The notes beneath the pieces are model-generated. The model was not told the DNA's origin. It searched no databases and was given only the letters and a program-made list of their open reading frames with translations. Positions 1 through 9,198 of a stretch of 64,000 bases of DNA are shown one piece after another. The position numbers were made by a program, and so were the translations under genes. Positions within the stretch are counted from its first letter, which is position 1. Each line of letters starts with the position of its first letter. The DNA is taken from assembly GCA_013368375.1 (NCBI GenBank), contig JAACJP010000011.1:1-64000 (forward strand), read 5' to 3'. The stretch comes from Tricholomella constricta. Lineage: Eukaryota; Basidiomycota; Agaricomycetes; Agaricales; Lyophyllaceae.

Positions 1-1059
1 CGGTCACCCATCTGGAATGCCCCGGTCATTAGACGGCCGGGTAAAGCATTCGAATATCGGCATGACAAGCCGACACGAGGAGCTGGTCTCCCCCAACCCG
101 GCCCAGCTCATGCATTGGATGTCGAACATTGGTGTCGACATATGATTCACCATGGGCGTATTGGTTCTAAGAACCAATATGGAGGTATCGTAATGGACTA
201 CCGGTTCCGCGTTCATCGTCGCGGGACCTGGGGCTACTTACTGGCGAACGTATTGTCGCCAGTAACTCATAGTATGCGGGCATGGTTTATGCGAATTTTC
301 GCAACCATCACCGCACGGCCATACTTCTATGCAGAAGCGGTGGCGGCCCATAACGAGGCCAACCCTGATCGGCCGTTCACGCCGATTACCGGACCCGAGG
401 TTATTATCCCTCGGATCCAACCTACCGCTCCCGAAGGGCGGTTGACGGAACAAGGTGTCCTACAACACCTTATTAACAGTGGTATTCCAATTAGTTGGAT
501 AAACCACAGCTATACTTATGGTCTACACTATTTAGACCATAACTACTCTACTGCAGGTCCTCATAAGGACCTGTTCCACAATGTTGACGACGATCGCGTT
601 CGTCGACTCGATCAATTGGGCATGCCACCCGCCATTCCGGAATGGGACGGGTGGTACCATCCCACCACCGACGACATCACGCGCATTCAAACGTTAATGC
701 GCTTGGAGTTTCAGAACGAGGGGCTGGATTGTTTATCCAGCGTGGAATGGATGTTTGTGGGTGAAGACCCACATTTCCGAGAACTCCGTGTTCGGAGAGG
801 GGAGTTTCCCCCTCCGGACCTGCACACTCCCGCTCCATCGGGATCGACGTCTACCAACGTCGAAATGGCGGACCCGGCGGCACTCACACCTGCCCCCGCG
901 ACACCCTCCACAGTCGTGGCAGCTCCAATAGGAGCTACCGAAACCCAAGTGGACCCCGTGTCGGCCCTCACAGGGCCTCTATCACTGGCAGTGATTACCA
1001 CTAGCCAGGGTCCGGTGGAATCCAACCCCACCGACCCCGACACAGTGATGGAGTCATAG
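1..1059 (+). CDS. Third ORF of chromovirus A, C-terminal 352 codons (copy A1)
   Basis: The frame is open from the first base of the window to a TAG at 1057-1059. It is the C-terminal third of a protein encoded downstream of pol in this retroelement family; the same protein is seen nearly whole in copy A2 (45703-48675). Motifs shared with the diverged homologue in element B include YGLHYLD, NVDDDR and PPAIPxWDGW. The last 80 or so residues are Pro/Thr/Ser/Ala-rich and look disordered. I see no transmembrane segment or signal peptide in this part. Unlike A2, this copy has CGA rather than TGA at 289-291, so it remains open there. The function is not recognised. Its place after pol is where some retroelements carry env, but nothing here looks like an envelope protein. 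Confidence 0.85.
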   Translation, partial: RSPIWNAPVIRRPGKAFEYRHDKPTRGAGLPQPGPAHALDVEHWCRHMIHHGRIGSKNQYGGIVMDYRFRVHRRGTWGYLLANVLSPVTHSMRAWFMRIFATITARPYFYAEAVAAHNEANPDRPFTPITGPEVIIPRIQPTAPEGRLTEQGVLQHLINSGIPISWINHSYTYGLHYLDHNYSTAGPHKDLFHNVDDDRVRRLDQLGMPPAIPEWDGWYHPTTDDITRIQTLMRLEFQNEGLDCLSSVEWMFVGEDPHFRELRVRRGEFPPPDLHTPAPSGSTSTNVEMADPAALTPAPATPSTVVAAPIGATETQVDPVSALTGPLSLAVITTSQGPVESNPTDPDTVMES

Positions 1060-1434
1060 GTCGGGGAGACAACTTAATCCCCCCGTCAACGAACCGACCT
1101 CGACACGCAGGAGGTATCGTCGGGACGACCGCCATTGTCAGGTGTAGACCACCTTACTCCCGAGGAGCAAACCGCAGGTCGCGTACTCAAATATACGCAA
1201 CACCGGATGTCCTCAATCCCAGGCCACCTCGAGCGGCACTTGGAGGCCGTGTAGTGGAACTATTGTCTCCACTATGTATTCGGTTATGAATACGTACCAG
1301 TAATACGTATTTATGTGCAGGCGATATTGGGTGTAGGTCGCCGGGACCTACACCCTCCCTCTTGCCTTAATTTATTATTACTTATTGCATTACTCCCTGG
1401 TGAAGATCGCTACTAGCGATCTTAAAGGGGGGTA
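1060..1434 (+). other. 3' UTR of chromovirus A with polypurine tract
   Basis: This non-coding stretch lies between the third ORF and the 3' LTR. It ends in the polypurine tract AAAGGGGGG at 1424-1432, two bases before the LTR, where plus-strand DNA synthesis would be primed. Element B has the same tract in the same place (26958-26966, minus strand). Two strong perfect hairpins are present: an 11-bp stem around 1330-1355 and a 10-bp stem with a 1-nt loop at 1403-1423, abutting the polypurine tract. Confidence 0.8.
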
Positions 1435-1656
1435 TGTAAGGGCGCTTACTATCTTATCGACTAATCTGATCTAATCGTATCTTATCGACACGATTATGCT
1501 ATTGTTTGGCAACACCTTCCGGTGTTGCCTATTTAATCCTTTACATTACATAATTAAATAGTAGACCTTGTACACCTATACGTAGCAATCGACAGACTTG
1601 TCAAGCTTACGTCTAGCGTGCACAGCAAGGTCCCCAAATTCTGTAACCCCGTTACA
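1435..1656 (+). repeat. 3' LTR of chromovirus copy A1
   Basis: This 222-bp LTR begins TGTAAGGG and ends CGTTACA. It is nearly identical to the 5' LTR of A2 at 38398-38618; the few differences are mostly near the right end. It contains a perfect 9-bp hairpin, GGCAACACC/GGTGTTGCC, at 1508-1529. The preceding polypurine tract shows that it is a 3' LTR of a plus-strand element and not a terminus of element D. Confidence 0.93.
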
Positions 1657-2394
1657 GGAACAGCGACCTTGAACGATATATTTGAATCCGTTGGAGGCCG
1701 GTAGGTGCATGGTGTCGATATATATCTTCGCGAACAGTGGTGCGGGTGTTGCGACGGTCGGGGGAATAAGGACTTTGGTGGTCTGTTGAATCTGGCATAT
1801 GTGGCATGTTTGTACGAACCAAATGACGTCGGCTCGAACGTTGGGCCACCAGAAGCGCTCGAGGAGGGTCGCGCGGGTCGCGTAAAATCGCTTATGTCCG
1901 AGGTTGTCGTGGACCGATCGTAAGATCTCCAGTCGCGTCTCGGGTCGGGCGACTAGCTTGTGTGCGCCTTGTCTGTCCCGTCGCCATAGTCGCGTCCCAT
2001 CGATGAAGAAACCTGTGGCGTAACGGATGAAGGTTGCGTACTGTTCATCGGACATATTATCAGGTCGCCTGAGGTCAGTTAACCATTGCCTAACAACGTC
2101 GATGCGCCGATCCTGGGCTTTCGCCGCGTCGGTCCTAGGTATATCATCATATGACATGTCTGTCGGGTTCGTATTAGGGTCGCGTATGCCTGTATCGTCG
2201 TCGGTGCGGATTTTAGGCTGTCGCGGAAAGTTGGTTGCGAGTTCGTGAGCCGTTGGGTCTGGTGGCGTCGGGTCGGTGTCAGCTGCCACTATCTCCTCCT
2301 TACTTGAGATCTGAGCTAGGGCGAAGGTCTGGTAAATATGCAATGGCGACGGTGGCTGGGGCAGCGGTTGTATAATATGCATCAGGCTTTGCAT
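1657..2394 (-). pseudogene. Integrase N-terminal part of element D, truncated by A1
   Basis: The fragment contains the integrase HHCC zinc-binding module (HDNLGH, then CHICQ after a WWP motif) and the first part of the catalytic core, with the Asp in IDTMHLP. The frame then runs into the LTR of A1 a few residues later. It is in the same frame as the RNase H segment but separated from it by an in-frame TGA at 2395-2397. The second catalytic Asp and the Glu are absent. It cannot make an active integrase. The insertion is later than element D itself. Confidence 0.88.
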
Positions 2395-4504
2395 TCAGTC
2401 GACCCAGTCCTCAAAGTCGGCTTCGTCTTTGTCGTAAGTATCGGGTGGATCATTGGGCTGTCGGGGGCGACGCGACAATCCGTCGGGACCGTGGAAGGTG
2501 CCTTTAACGTGGACGAGTTCGAAGTGGAACATGAGGACAGAGACAATCCATCTATTGACAGAGGCGGATGGTTGGATATCGGGATTGGAAAGCATGCCTT
2601 TGATGTAGCGGGCGTCGACTTCGATGACCAAGTTTCGGACGCCTATGACGTAGAGCCGCAAGGCTCCGAGTGCGCAGAAGAGGCCATAAAATTCCAGCTT
2701 GGGTTGCGAAAAACACGATTCGCGGTCGTTCAGCGTAATGGAGCCGAAGCAGTTGTATCTGCGCCGCGTTCGGTTGATTGGGTCGGTCTGACAGAGGTAA
2801 AACCCGACTGCTATGTGTGAGGTATCGACGGCGAGTATAACCGGGTCGTTGGATGTATAGTCGATGGGGACAAGAGGCTTAGCTTCGGCGATTGCTTCGA
2901 CGATATCGCGTTGCGCTGCTATTTGGTCGGGCCCGAATTCGAAGACGGCATCTTTACGGGTTAGTTTTACGAGGTGGTGCGCGCGGTGAGCGAAGTTCTT
3001 GACAAATATTCTTAGTACTCCGACAGTTCCTAGGAAGGCGCGCAGTTCCGATAGTGTGGCGCAGGATGTCCATTTTCGCAATAACGTGAGGCGGTCCACA
3101 TCGGGGACACGACCCGCCGGTGTGCAAACGTGTCCCAGGACCTTGAATTGCGGCGCACATATGACTAGTTTCTTGCCTGAAAAGGTACCGCCGCAGTATT
3201 TCATACGTTGGAGAATTCGGTTGACGTTATTGAAGAACTCCCAGATCGCGAGGCGTACGTCGGAATTGTCAGGATGTGTTGTCGGTAGGCCTGTGTCGGG
3301 GTCGGGGTACCAAGTCGCGGGACCCTTGATAGGAGCATCATCGATATATGGCAGCGTGTGGTCGGGGATTTCGGGTTGCAGGATGTAAGTAACATTGTCA
3401 TGAAATATAGGGACGGAATTGGTCCAGCCCATGGGCAGGGTTACGAGGCGCAGTGCGCCAAAAGGTGTTTGAAAGGTAGTGAGGTCGCGCGACGATGGCG
3501 CGACAATCGCTCGTCGTAACCGACGAATAGGTCTAGCATGGCGCCACAAATGCGACCGGCAAACTGTTCGGCGATGTGGTCTGGAATCGGTGTTACTCCG
3601 GAGTGTCGTATGGTGACGCGGTTCAGGGGTTCGAGGCTATGGACGAGGGGAGTTTGCCGTTTTTCTTTAGGGTACAGAACCAGCGCGATCGGTAGCTGGA
3701 GTTGGATGGTTCGTAGACGCCGGCTGCGAGCTTGGTTTTAATAATGTCGCAAACTTCATCGTAGATGCCTGGGGGAATGGGGATGTTTCGTTTGATCCAT
3801 GGGGTGTGAGCGACAACTGGAATATCAATAGGTGGAAAGAAGTCCGATCGGAAGCGACCACGCTCCGAGTCGTCCCATGCGAACGCGAGGTTTTGTTTAC
3901 ACATGAGGTCGTGCATTATAGCGCGTTCGGTATTGGTAAGGAACCCCAGGTGTTCGCGGTCGAGGTCTTCTTTGCGTTCTATAGTGTAGCGTCCCGTGGG
4001 TCGGAATGGTGGTGGGTTGGGATGTAGTATCGGTATGTCGGCGAGGGGATCACCCAATATGTTTCTTTCTATCCTGAAGTGATCGGGGCAGCTAGCGACG
4101 ATGGATCGTACTTTCTGCGCGACGGGTTTATACTTCTTTTTGGTTTGTACACCTTTAATTTTAACGACGAATGTGTCGGTGTCAGTCAGAATTGGTAAAC
4201 CGGTGTTGCGATCGTAGTGCGGTAGTGAGTCGGCGGAGCTCGTTGGTGAGGTGAGGATAAAAGATTTGTTGATGGGCAAGGGAGGCGTTAGTCCTGGCGC
4301 TGTGATGTAGAGTGAAGCAAGCTGGGCATCGTGGGTAGCGTCGCTATTAGGTTCGGAAGGGAGTTCGCAAAAGGAAATAACAGTCGGGGTATAGCTCCGC
4401 GGGTCGTACTCGAGGAGGAGCGCGAGATCGCCGTGATCATGGCTTAATTCCTCGAGAGTATACGAAAATTTACGTCTTTCTTGGGGCGGCGACGCTGTCC
4501 GCAT
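2395..4504 (-). pseudogene. Reverse transcriptase and RNase H of element D, frameshifted
   Basis: The reverse transcriptase lies in two blocks: an N-terminal part (3623-4504) and the palm plus connection and RNase H (2395-3549). Between them (about 3500-3640) the homologous peptide (HSLEPLN, GVTPIPDHIAEQFAG) is readable only in a third frame, so at least two frameshifts are present. The catalytic motif is YIDD, within LPYIDDAPIKG. RNase H residues are visible around LAVDTSHIAVG, KLEFYGL and VEVDARY. The C-terminus keeps the LSRRP motif typical of the end of the Ty3 RNase H domain. It is non-functional as it stands. Confidence 0.87.
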
Positions 4505-5589
4505 GCGAAGTTCGGGATCGCGATGACTTCTTGAGTGTTTGGATCAGTGATAGTTATAATGGTGTCGTCGGCAGAGCGCGTTTTGACGTTGGAGCAGGTG
4601 AGCACGTCGAATGGTCGTCCGAGGAGTATGTCGTATGCGGGGTTACGAATGACGTGCATCTGGAGGTAGAGGGTGACTTCGCCTATGGTGCATGGTACAT
4701 TTCGTGCTAGTCCGAGCGATGGGTCAGTCGTACCGTTCGTGGACTGCATCTGAAGAACGATGGTTGGGTCGTATTTGACTCCCAATCCATGGCAGACCTC
4801 CTCCGACATTGCAATGATTTGACATCCGCTATCCACAATGCTTTCAATTTGTTCCCTTGCGTCGACCATCAGCATGATGGATCTAAGCGCGTGCGATTCC
4901 ATTGCGACGATCAGTCTGTCGGGGCATTCTCCCGGTAACAGATTTTGGTAGTACGTGTCGTAGACGTCGCCGGTGACTAACGCACCTGGTGGTGGCGTCG
5001 CGTTGTCGCTATTGCCTTCGCAGGGGAGTGCATCGAGTTCTTCTATGTAGGCGGACGTAGGGGCTTCATTGTATACCGTAATAAGGTTGCTGTTTATGAT
5101 CCTCTTGGGTGTGTTGGCGTCCCTGAATTTTCCGCGAATCTCTGGTGCGACTCCGCAAAGCTCTCTGACGGTTACCGACATTGTCGAGTCGAGCGCGCGT
5201 TCAAAGAGGTCGGCCGATTTAGTCGGGTCGGAAATGGGCGCTTGGGTTCGATATGCGCTATCGGCTTTCGCTTTTTCGGTGGCAGCTAAGTTCCGCGTGG
5301 TGGGAGGTACGTAGCGATTGTCAGGAATATTGGAGAACGGATGAATTGGCGCTTTGTCGCGCGTAGCGGTCACGGGGTCGGCTCTGGTGCTAGGGATCAG
5401 CGGTATGTTGGATGGTAGTGGGGGAGCTTTAGCGTCGCTTTTCTTCGGGTCCGGTGTAGTTCGCGGTGTGGGTGCTTCCTTGGTGGTCGGAGCGTCGGCG
5501 TCTTGAATGGTCTCGATAGTGACAGGTCGCTTCTGCGGCGTGCGACTAATGAGTTCTACTCCGTCAAAGACTTCTTTCCGTGCGCGCAA
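4444..5589 (-). pseudogene. Retropepsin-like protease region of element D
   Basis: This is a 381-codon open stretch. A Pro/Ala-rich N-terminal half is followed by an aspartic protease fold: the catalytic triplet DSG in VDSGCQIIAM, then a beta-rich segment and the flap-like ILLGRPF motif near the end. Retropepsins process Gag and Pol of LTR elements. Its end overlaps the reverse transcriptase block by about 60 bp in a different frame. That overlap could be programmed frameshifting or decay; given the other lesions I favour decay. Confidence 0.82.
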
Positions 5590-7242
5590 TGTGTTGAGTT
5601 ACGACCATTCGATCCTCGATTTTCAAGTCGTGGTTGGTGATATCGTTGAATTGTAGTATTTCTAGCATCATGCCTTCGGTCGGGTTCGCGTTAGCCGATA
5701 GTTGTCCTGTTGCTAATTGGTTGGGGTTACGTCTGTGCCACTCGTCGATTTTGTCTTTTATGTATCTGCCTGGTGTCCCAAGTGGTATGAGCGCGCCGCT
5801 CGGTAGTCCTATTTTGTTGTCTTCGGGTCGTCGGCGGCAGCGCCCTTCTGCCATGTATTGTTGACATATGGGGCAGTTGGGAATGTAATGTCCTTCGCCA
5901 CCACAAAAGTGACAGTTGTCGTGAGGTACCCGATTTGGCCGATTGCCGTCGCTTCCTGTAGTGTGTTCTAAGCGGTGGATGTGCTGTTCTAGAAGGTGAA
6001 TTTTCTCATAAAGCTCTTCCAATTTGAGGGGTTGGTTCGCGTTCGGTGACTTGGTCGCGTCCGATAAAGGTCCGCGTGGTGCGATCGCAATCTGTGGTGG
6101 TGCGTGCGCCGGCTCTTCCTGTCGTTGGACGGCGCTGGTTCCGTGGAGAATGTGTTCGGCCGCCGCGCGAATGTTTTCGGTGGAGTAGGGGTCGTCTGGG
6201 TGGTGGTTCGGATCTAAGATTTCGAGTCTGCGATGGATTTTTGACCATAAGTCGGACTGGAATGCGCGGCGAAATTGGCGGTCGCGTTCGTTTTTCGAGA
6301 GTCGGTCTTTGCTGACAAGGAATTGAGTGATTGGAAGGAACTGTCGGTAATACTCTCGAGGTCACTGTTGGATTGGATCCCTAGTCGGTGTCGTTCTCTG
6401 ATCAGGTGGTCGAGGTCGGCCATCGAGTACTTTCTTTCCTCGCTAGCTCCTGGGTAAAGTGCCATTATCGCTTTTCGCCAGTCGTCGTGTGCACCGTTCG
6501 CGAACTCCTCGAGTTGTTCCCATAGGTCGGCCGTATCGATATCGGTATATCGTGTGGCGTGCATTTTCTTTTCTCGTTCGTCTACCACGTTACATTCGGT
6601 GAAGAGGTGATCCAGGTCTGAGAAATACCGCCGTAGTTCGCGTGCGCGTTCGGGTGAGAACGTCGGTGCCGAACTTTGTCCGAGTGCGGGCATTGGTTTC
6701 ATAACGATCGGTGGTTGTGCCATGACAGATGGTGTTGGTCTCTGGAGAGGGGACGGAGAGGGGGAATATGACGGTGAGGAAGGATCTGAGGTTTCGGGTG
6801 TTGTAAGCAATAGGGGAGTGAGTCTAAATTCTACTCCTTGGTCGGTAGTAGGGCGTTCCGACGCAAAGGGGTTGGAGTCTGAGTTGGTTCGGGTGGTCGG
6901 TTCATGAGACGGGGTTCGGTCGGTCGAGATAGGCGATGGTAGGTCTGATAAAGGGCTATAGAACAGGGGACTGAGGTTGTTGTGGATCGCGCGATGTGGG
7001 GTTACTGAGTGAAAGAGCGGGGAGAGGGATTCTGAGTCGGTGTCGGCCTCTCCCAAGACAGCGAAGATTTCGGCACGAAGGGTTCGGGCTCTCGTTTCTT
7101 GTCGAGTCTCCGGCGGAATGGTCGCCGCATCGTAGGTTTTTACGAAAAAGTGTAAGAAGGTTGCGTGTTCGGCGGTGGTTTTTAAGACCCTCGCGGTGGG
7201 CTCCAGAATGATAGAGCTAGAATGCCTGTGGGTGCTGTACAC
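5564..7242 (-). pseudogene. Gag of element D, frameshifted
   Basis: The frame opens with ATG at 7242. After a Ser/Pro/Thr-rich leader it holds a Ty3-type Gag core (DLDHLF, YTDIDTADLW, LYPGASEERKYSMADLD). At about 6360 the homologous peptide moves to another frame, which stays open to 5564. That frame carries a coiled-coil-like ELYEKIHLLEQHI segment and one CCHC zinc knuckle, CHFCGGEGHYIPNC. Gag would form the particle and bind RNA. One indel near 6360 and another near 5575 (entry to protease) separate the parts. Confidence 0.82.
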
Positions 7243-8170
7243 AACAACAAAACAACTAACAACTATAGGGGGCGAGAAGTGTTAAAAGTTCCCAAACACG
7301 CAAGTGTGCAGGGCTAAAAGGATGGTTTGGACGAAGGTAAAGACGACCCGACTCGATATTAGTCGAACCGATGACGATGCGACGAGTGCGATGGTATGCG
7401 ATAGTTCCCAGCTGGAACGGGTCGGCGACGCGACTGTTGATGTCGGTGACACGACAACGAGACGAACGATGCTAAAACGGAGAACTCACGGGTTCGGGCG
7501 GCGGTTACGAGCGGACAGATACGGCGGTTTACTAGATTTACTACAGTGGCGACGGTTACGGCGGTTTGCGACGGGTTTATACAATGAGGACGGTTCGGGG
7601 ACGACGGAGACGATGGTTTTTGAGCTATTAACTCTGAACGTGAGGGAAAATACGGGCTATAATTCACTGGGAGACGGTAGGTACTACATGGGGTTTGTTT
7701 ATATGGTAAAGCCAGATCACCGACTCTTAGTGCGACCATGCAGGCGTTTCACGTTAGGTTGTCGCCAAGTCTGGTGCTGCGCGGTGCGTTTCTGAGGACA
7801 AGTCGAGTGTGGCGCGTTATTGATCGGATACCAGCGTCGGATCGGATACGTGGTCAGGGCAGTCGGTGATTGCGGGACTCTGTGAGTTAGTCGGATCTGT
7901 GCCGTGAATAGGAGACGGAGTGGTTTTTGTCGGTAAGTACGTCATGGGTAAGGCGCCAAGTCGGGTGTTTGACGTTTTGACAGACGAACGTGCGTAGTCG
8001 CTTGGTGACTACACAATTACTCCGAGCTCCGGCGCCCGTGAACGAGGTCGGCCGAGATGGGTAGTTCGCGTTTAGGTCGGGAGTTGGTCGGCGAGTTGGT
8101 TGGCGAGTCGGTCGATACTGTCGCGTGCGTCTTTGGGCGGTTTGCTGTGGTCGGGACGTCGGATCGGTGG
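7243..8170. other. Unassigned stretch, possible leader and LTR of element D
   Basis: No reading frame with recognisable content is present. It lies where the 5' leader and 5' LTR of the minus-strand element D should be. On the minus strand there is a TATA-like TATAAAC near 7700. No TG...CA boundary, target duplication or primer-binding site could be fixed, so this is a guess from position. Confidence 0.3.
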
Positions 8171-8171
8171 C

Positions 8172-8693
8172 CAGCCGAAGAGGGTGCATATCAACGGTCT
8201 CCCAGATTCCATCATCTCGGATCGTGGCACCCTTTTCGTTTCTAACTTTTGGAAAGAACTTACTTCGCGTCTCAACATCGACACTCGTTTCTCCACAGCC
8301 TATCACCCACGCACGGATGGCCTCACGGAGCGTACCAATCAAACTCTCGAGGGCTATCTGCGCGCGTACTGCTCGTACCAGCAGGACGATTGGGTTGACT
8401 ATCTTCCCCTGGCGGAATTCGTTTTCAACAACTCCGAAAACTCCTCAACGAAACATTCGCCATTCTTCGCCAACTACGGATTCCATCCTACCTTCACTCC
8501 TAAACTTTCTGAAGTCTCTACCGTCCCTGCTGCTGACGATTTAGCTCTACGTTTAGATCAAATCCATTCCGAATTACGCGCTGAACTTCAGTATTCTCAA
8601 GAGCGTCAAAAGAGAATATTCGACGCCAAAGTCTTACCATCTCCATCCTATTCTCCCGACCAACTGGTATGGCTGCTTCGCCGTAACATTCGA
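8172..8693 (+). pseudogene. Ty3/gypsy integrase fragment (element E)
   Basis: This is the second half of an integrase catalytic core plus downstream sequence, without start or partners. Visible motifs are the second catalytic Asp (IISDRGTLF), the Glu block (STAYHPRTDGLTERTNQ) and a DWVDYLPLAEF motif. A trace of the C-terminal region (SPDQLVWL) follows, and homology stops near 8690. The first catalytic Asp, the zinc module and all upstream domains are absent. The motif wording differs from A and B (SFHPQTDGQTERAN), so it represents another lineage. It may be the 3' part of an element whose gag resembles that of element C, but nothing proves it. Confidence 0.85.
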
Positions 8694-8824
8694 ATGACTA
8701 GGCCGTCGCTGCGCATATATACACACATACACTTAAGCCTACCTTCATTTTGTAAGAACGTATGGCTGAAGTCTAGCCTACTTTTCGTAGAGCTTCGAGA
8801 CGGTCTTCAGTTTAATTTTTTTTC

Positions 8825-9065
8825 CAGCACACTCTCAATCCTAACAAGTCTACCATACCGAACCGTGTAGCGTACTTCAAATAGATTTAAGTCAGCTTGA
8901 AAAAGTTCGATATCTTTCCAGCGTACCTCAATCCTAACGAGTCTACCATACCGAACCGTGTAGCACACTTCAAATAGATTTAAGTCAGCTTGAAAAAGTT
9001 ATCTTTACAGCGTACCTCAATCCTAACGAGTCTACTGTGTCAAACCGTGTAGCGTACTTCAAAAA
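8825..9065 (+). repeat. Three imperfect tandem copies of a ~90-bp unit
   Basis: Units begin at 8825, 8919 and 9008 with CAGCRYACYTCAATCCTAAC-like sequence. They run through a shared AAGTCAGCTTGAAAAAGTT segment, which is lost in the third copy. They lie between the integrase scrap E and the KDZ gene. No coding potential is evident. Confidence 0.8.
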
Positions 9066-9198
9066 GCCTAAGTTTGAACCCTAAGATACAGCGAGTCTAC
9101 CGTGCTCGCGAGTCTACCGTGCCCGAGCCGTCGCGCCAGCCTATGAAAGGTCTACCCAGCCTATACGGGCTATGTCAATAAAATAAAATTTCATCATA

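Larger units (their letters stand above)
1..1656 (+). mobile_element. Chromovirus copy A1, 3' end only
   Basis: This is the right-hand end of a Ty3/gypsy element that enters from beyond the window. It comprises the end of the third ORF, a 3' UTR, a polypurine tract and the 3' LTR. Positions 1-1190 match 47621-48770 of copy A2 almost base for base. It sits inside the integrase reading frame of the minus-strand element D. The expected 5-bp target duplication on this side would be GGAAC at 1657-1661; its partner is outside the window. Confidence 0.93.
1657..7242 (-). mobile_element. Degenerate Ty3/gypsy element D
   Basis: The internal region of a minus-strand LTR retrotransposon, in order from right to left: gag with a zinc knuckle, protease, reverse transcriptase, RNase H, and the N-terminal half of integrase. 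The integrase is cut at 1656/1657 by element A1, so the rest would lie beyond A1 outside the window. The coding sequence needs several frameshifts and one in-frame stop to be read through. No terminal LTR is recognisable; any 5' LTR would lie in 7243-8170. The family differs clearly from A and B in gag type and zinc knuckle, and it shows no third ORF. Confidence 0.85.

Noticed and set aside
1435..1656. LTR belonging to the minus-strand element D
   Set aside because: The polypurine tract and identical flanking sequence show that it terminates plus-strand element A1; the D integrase frame is broken exactly at its outer edge.
7304..7795. Short plus-strand ORF upstream of element D
   Set aside because: No recognisable motif, irregular composition, and a position expected to hold the leader or LTR of D.
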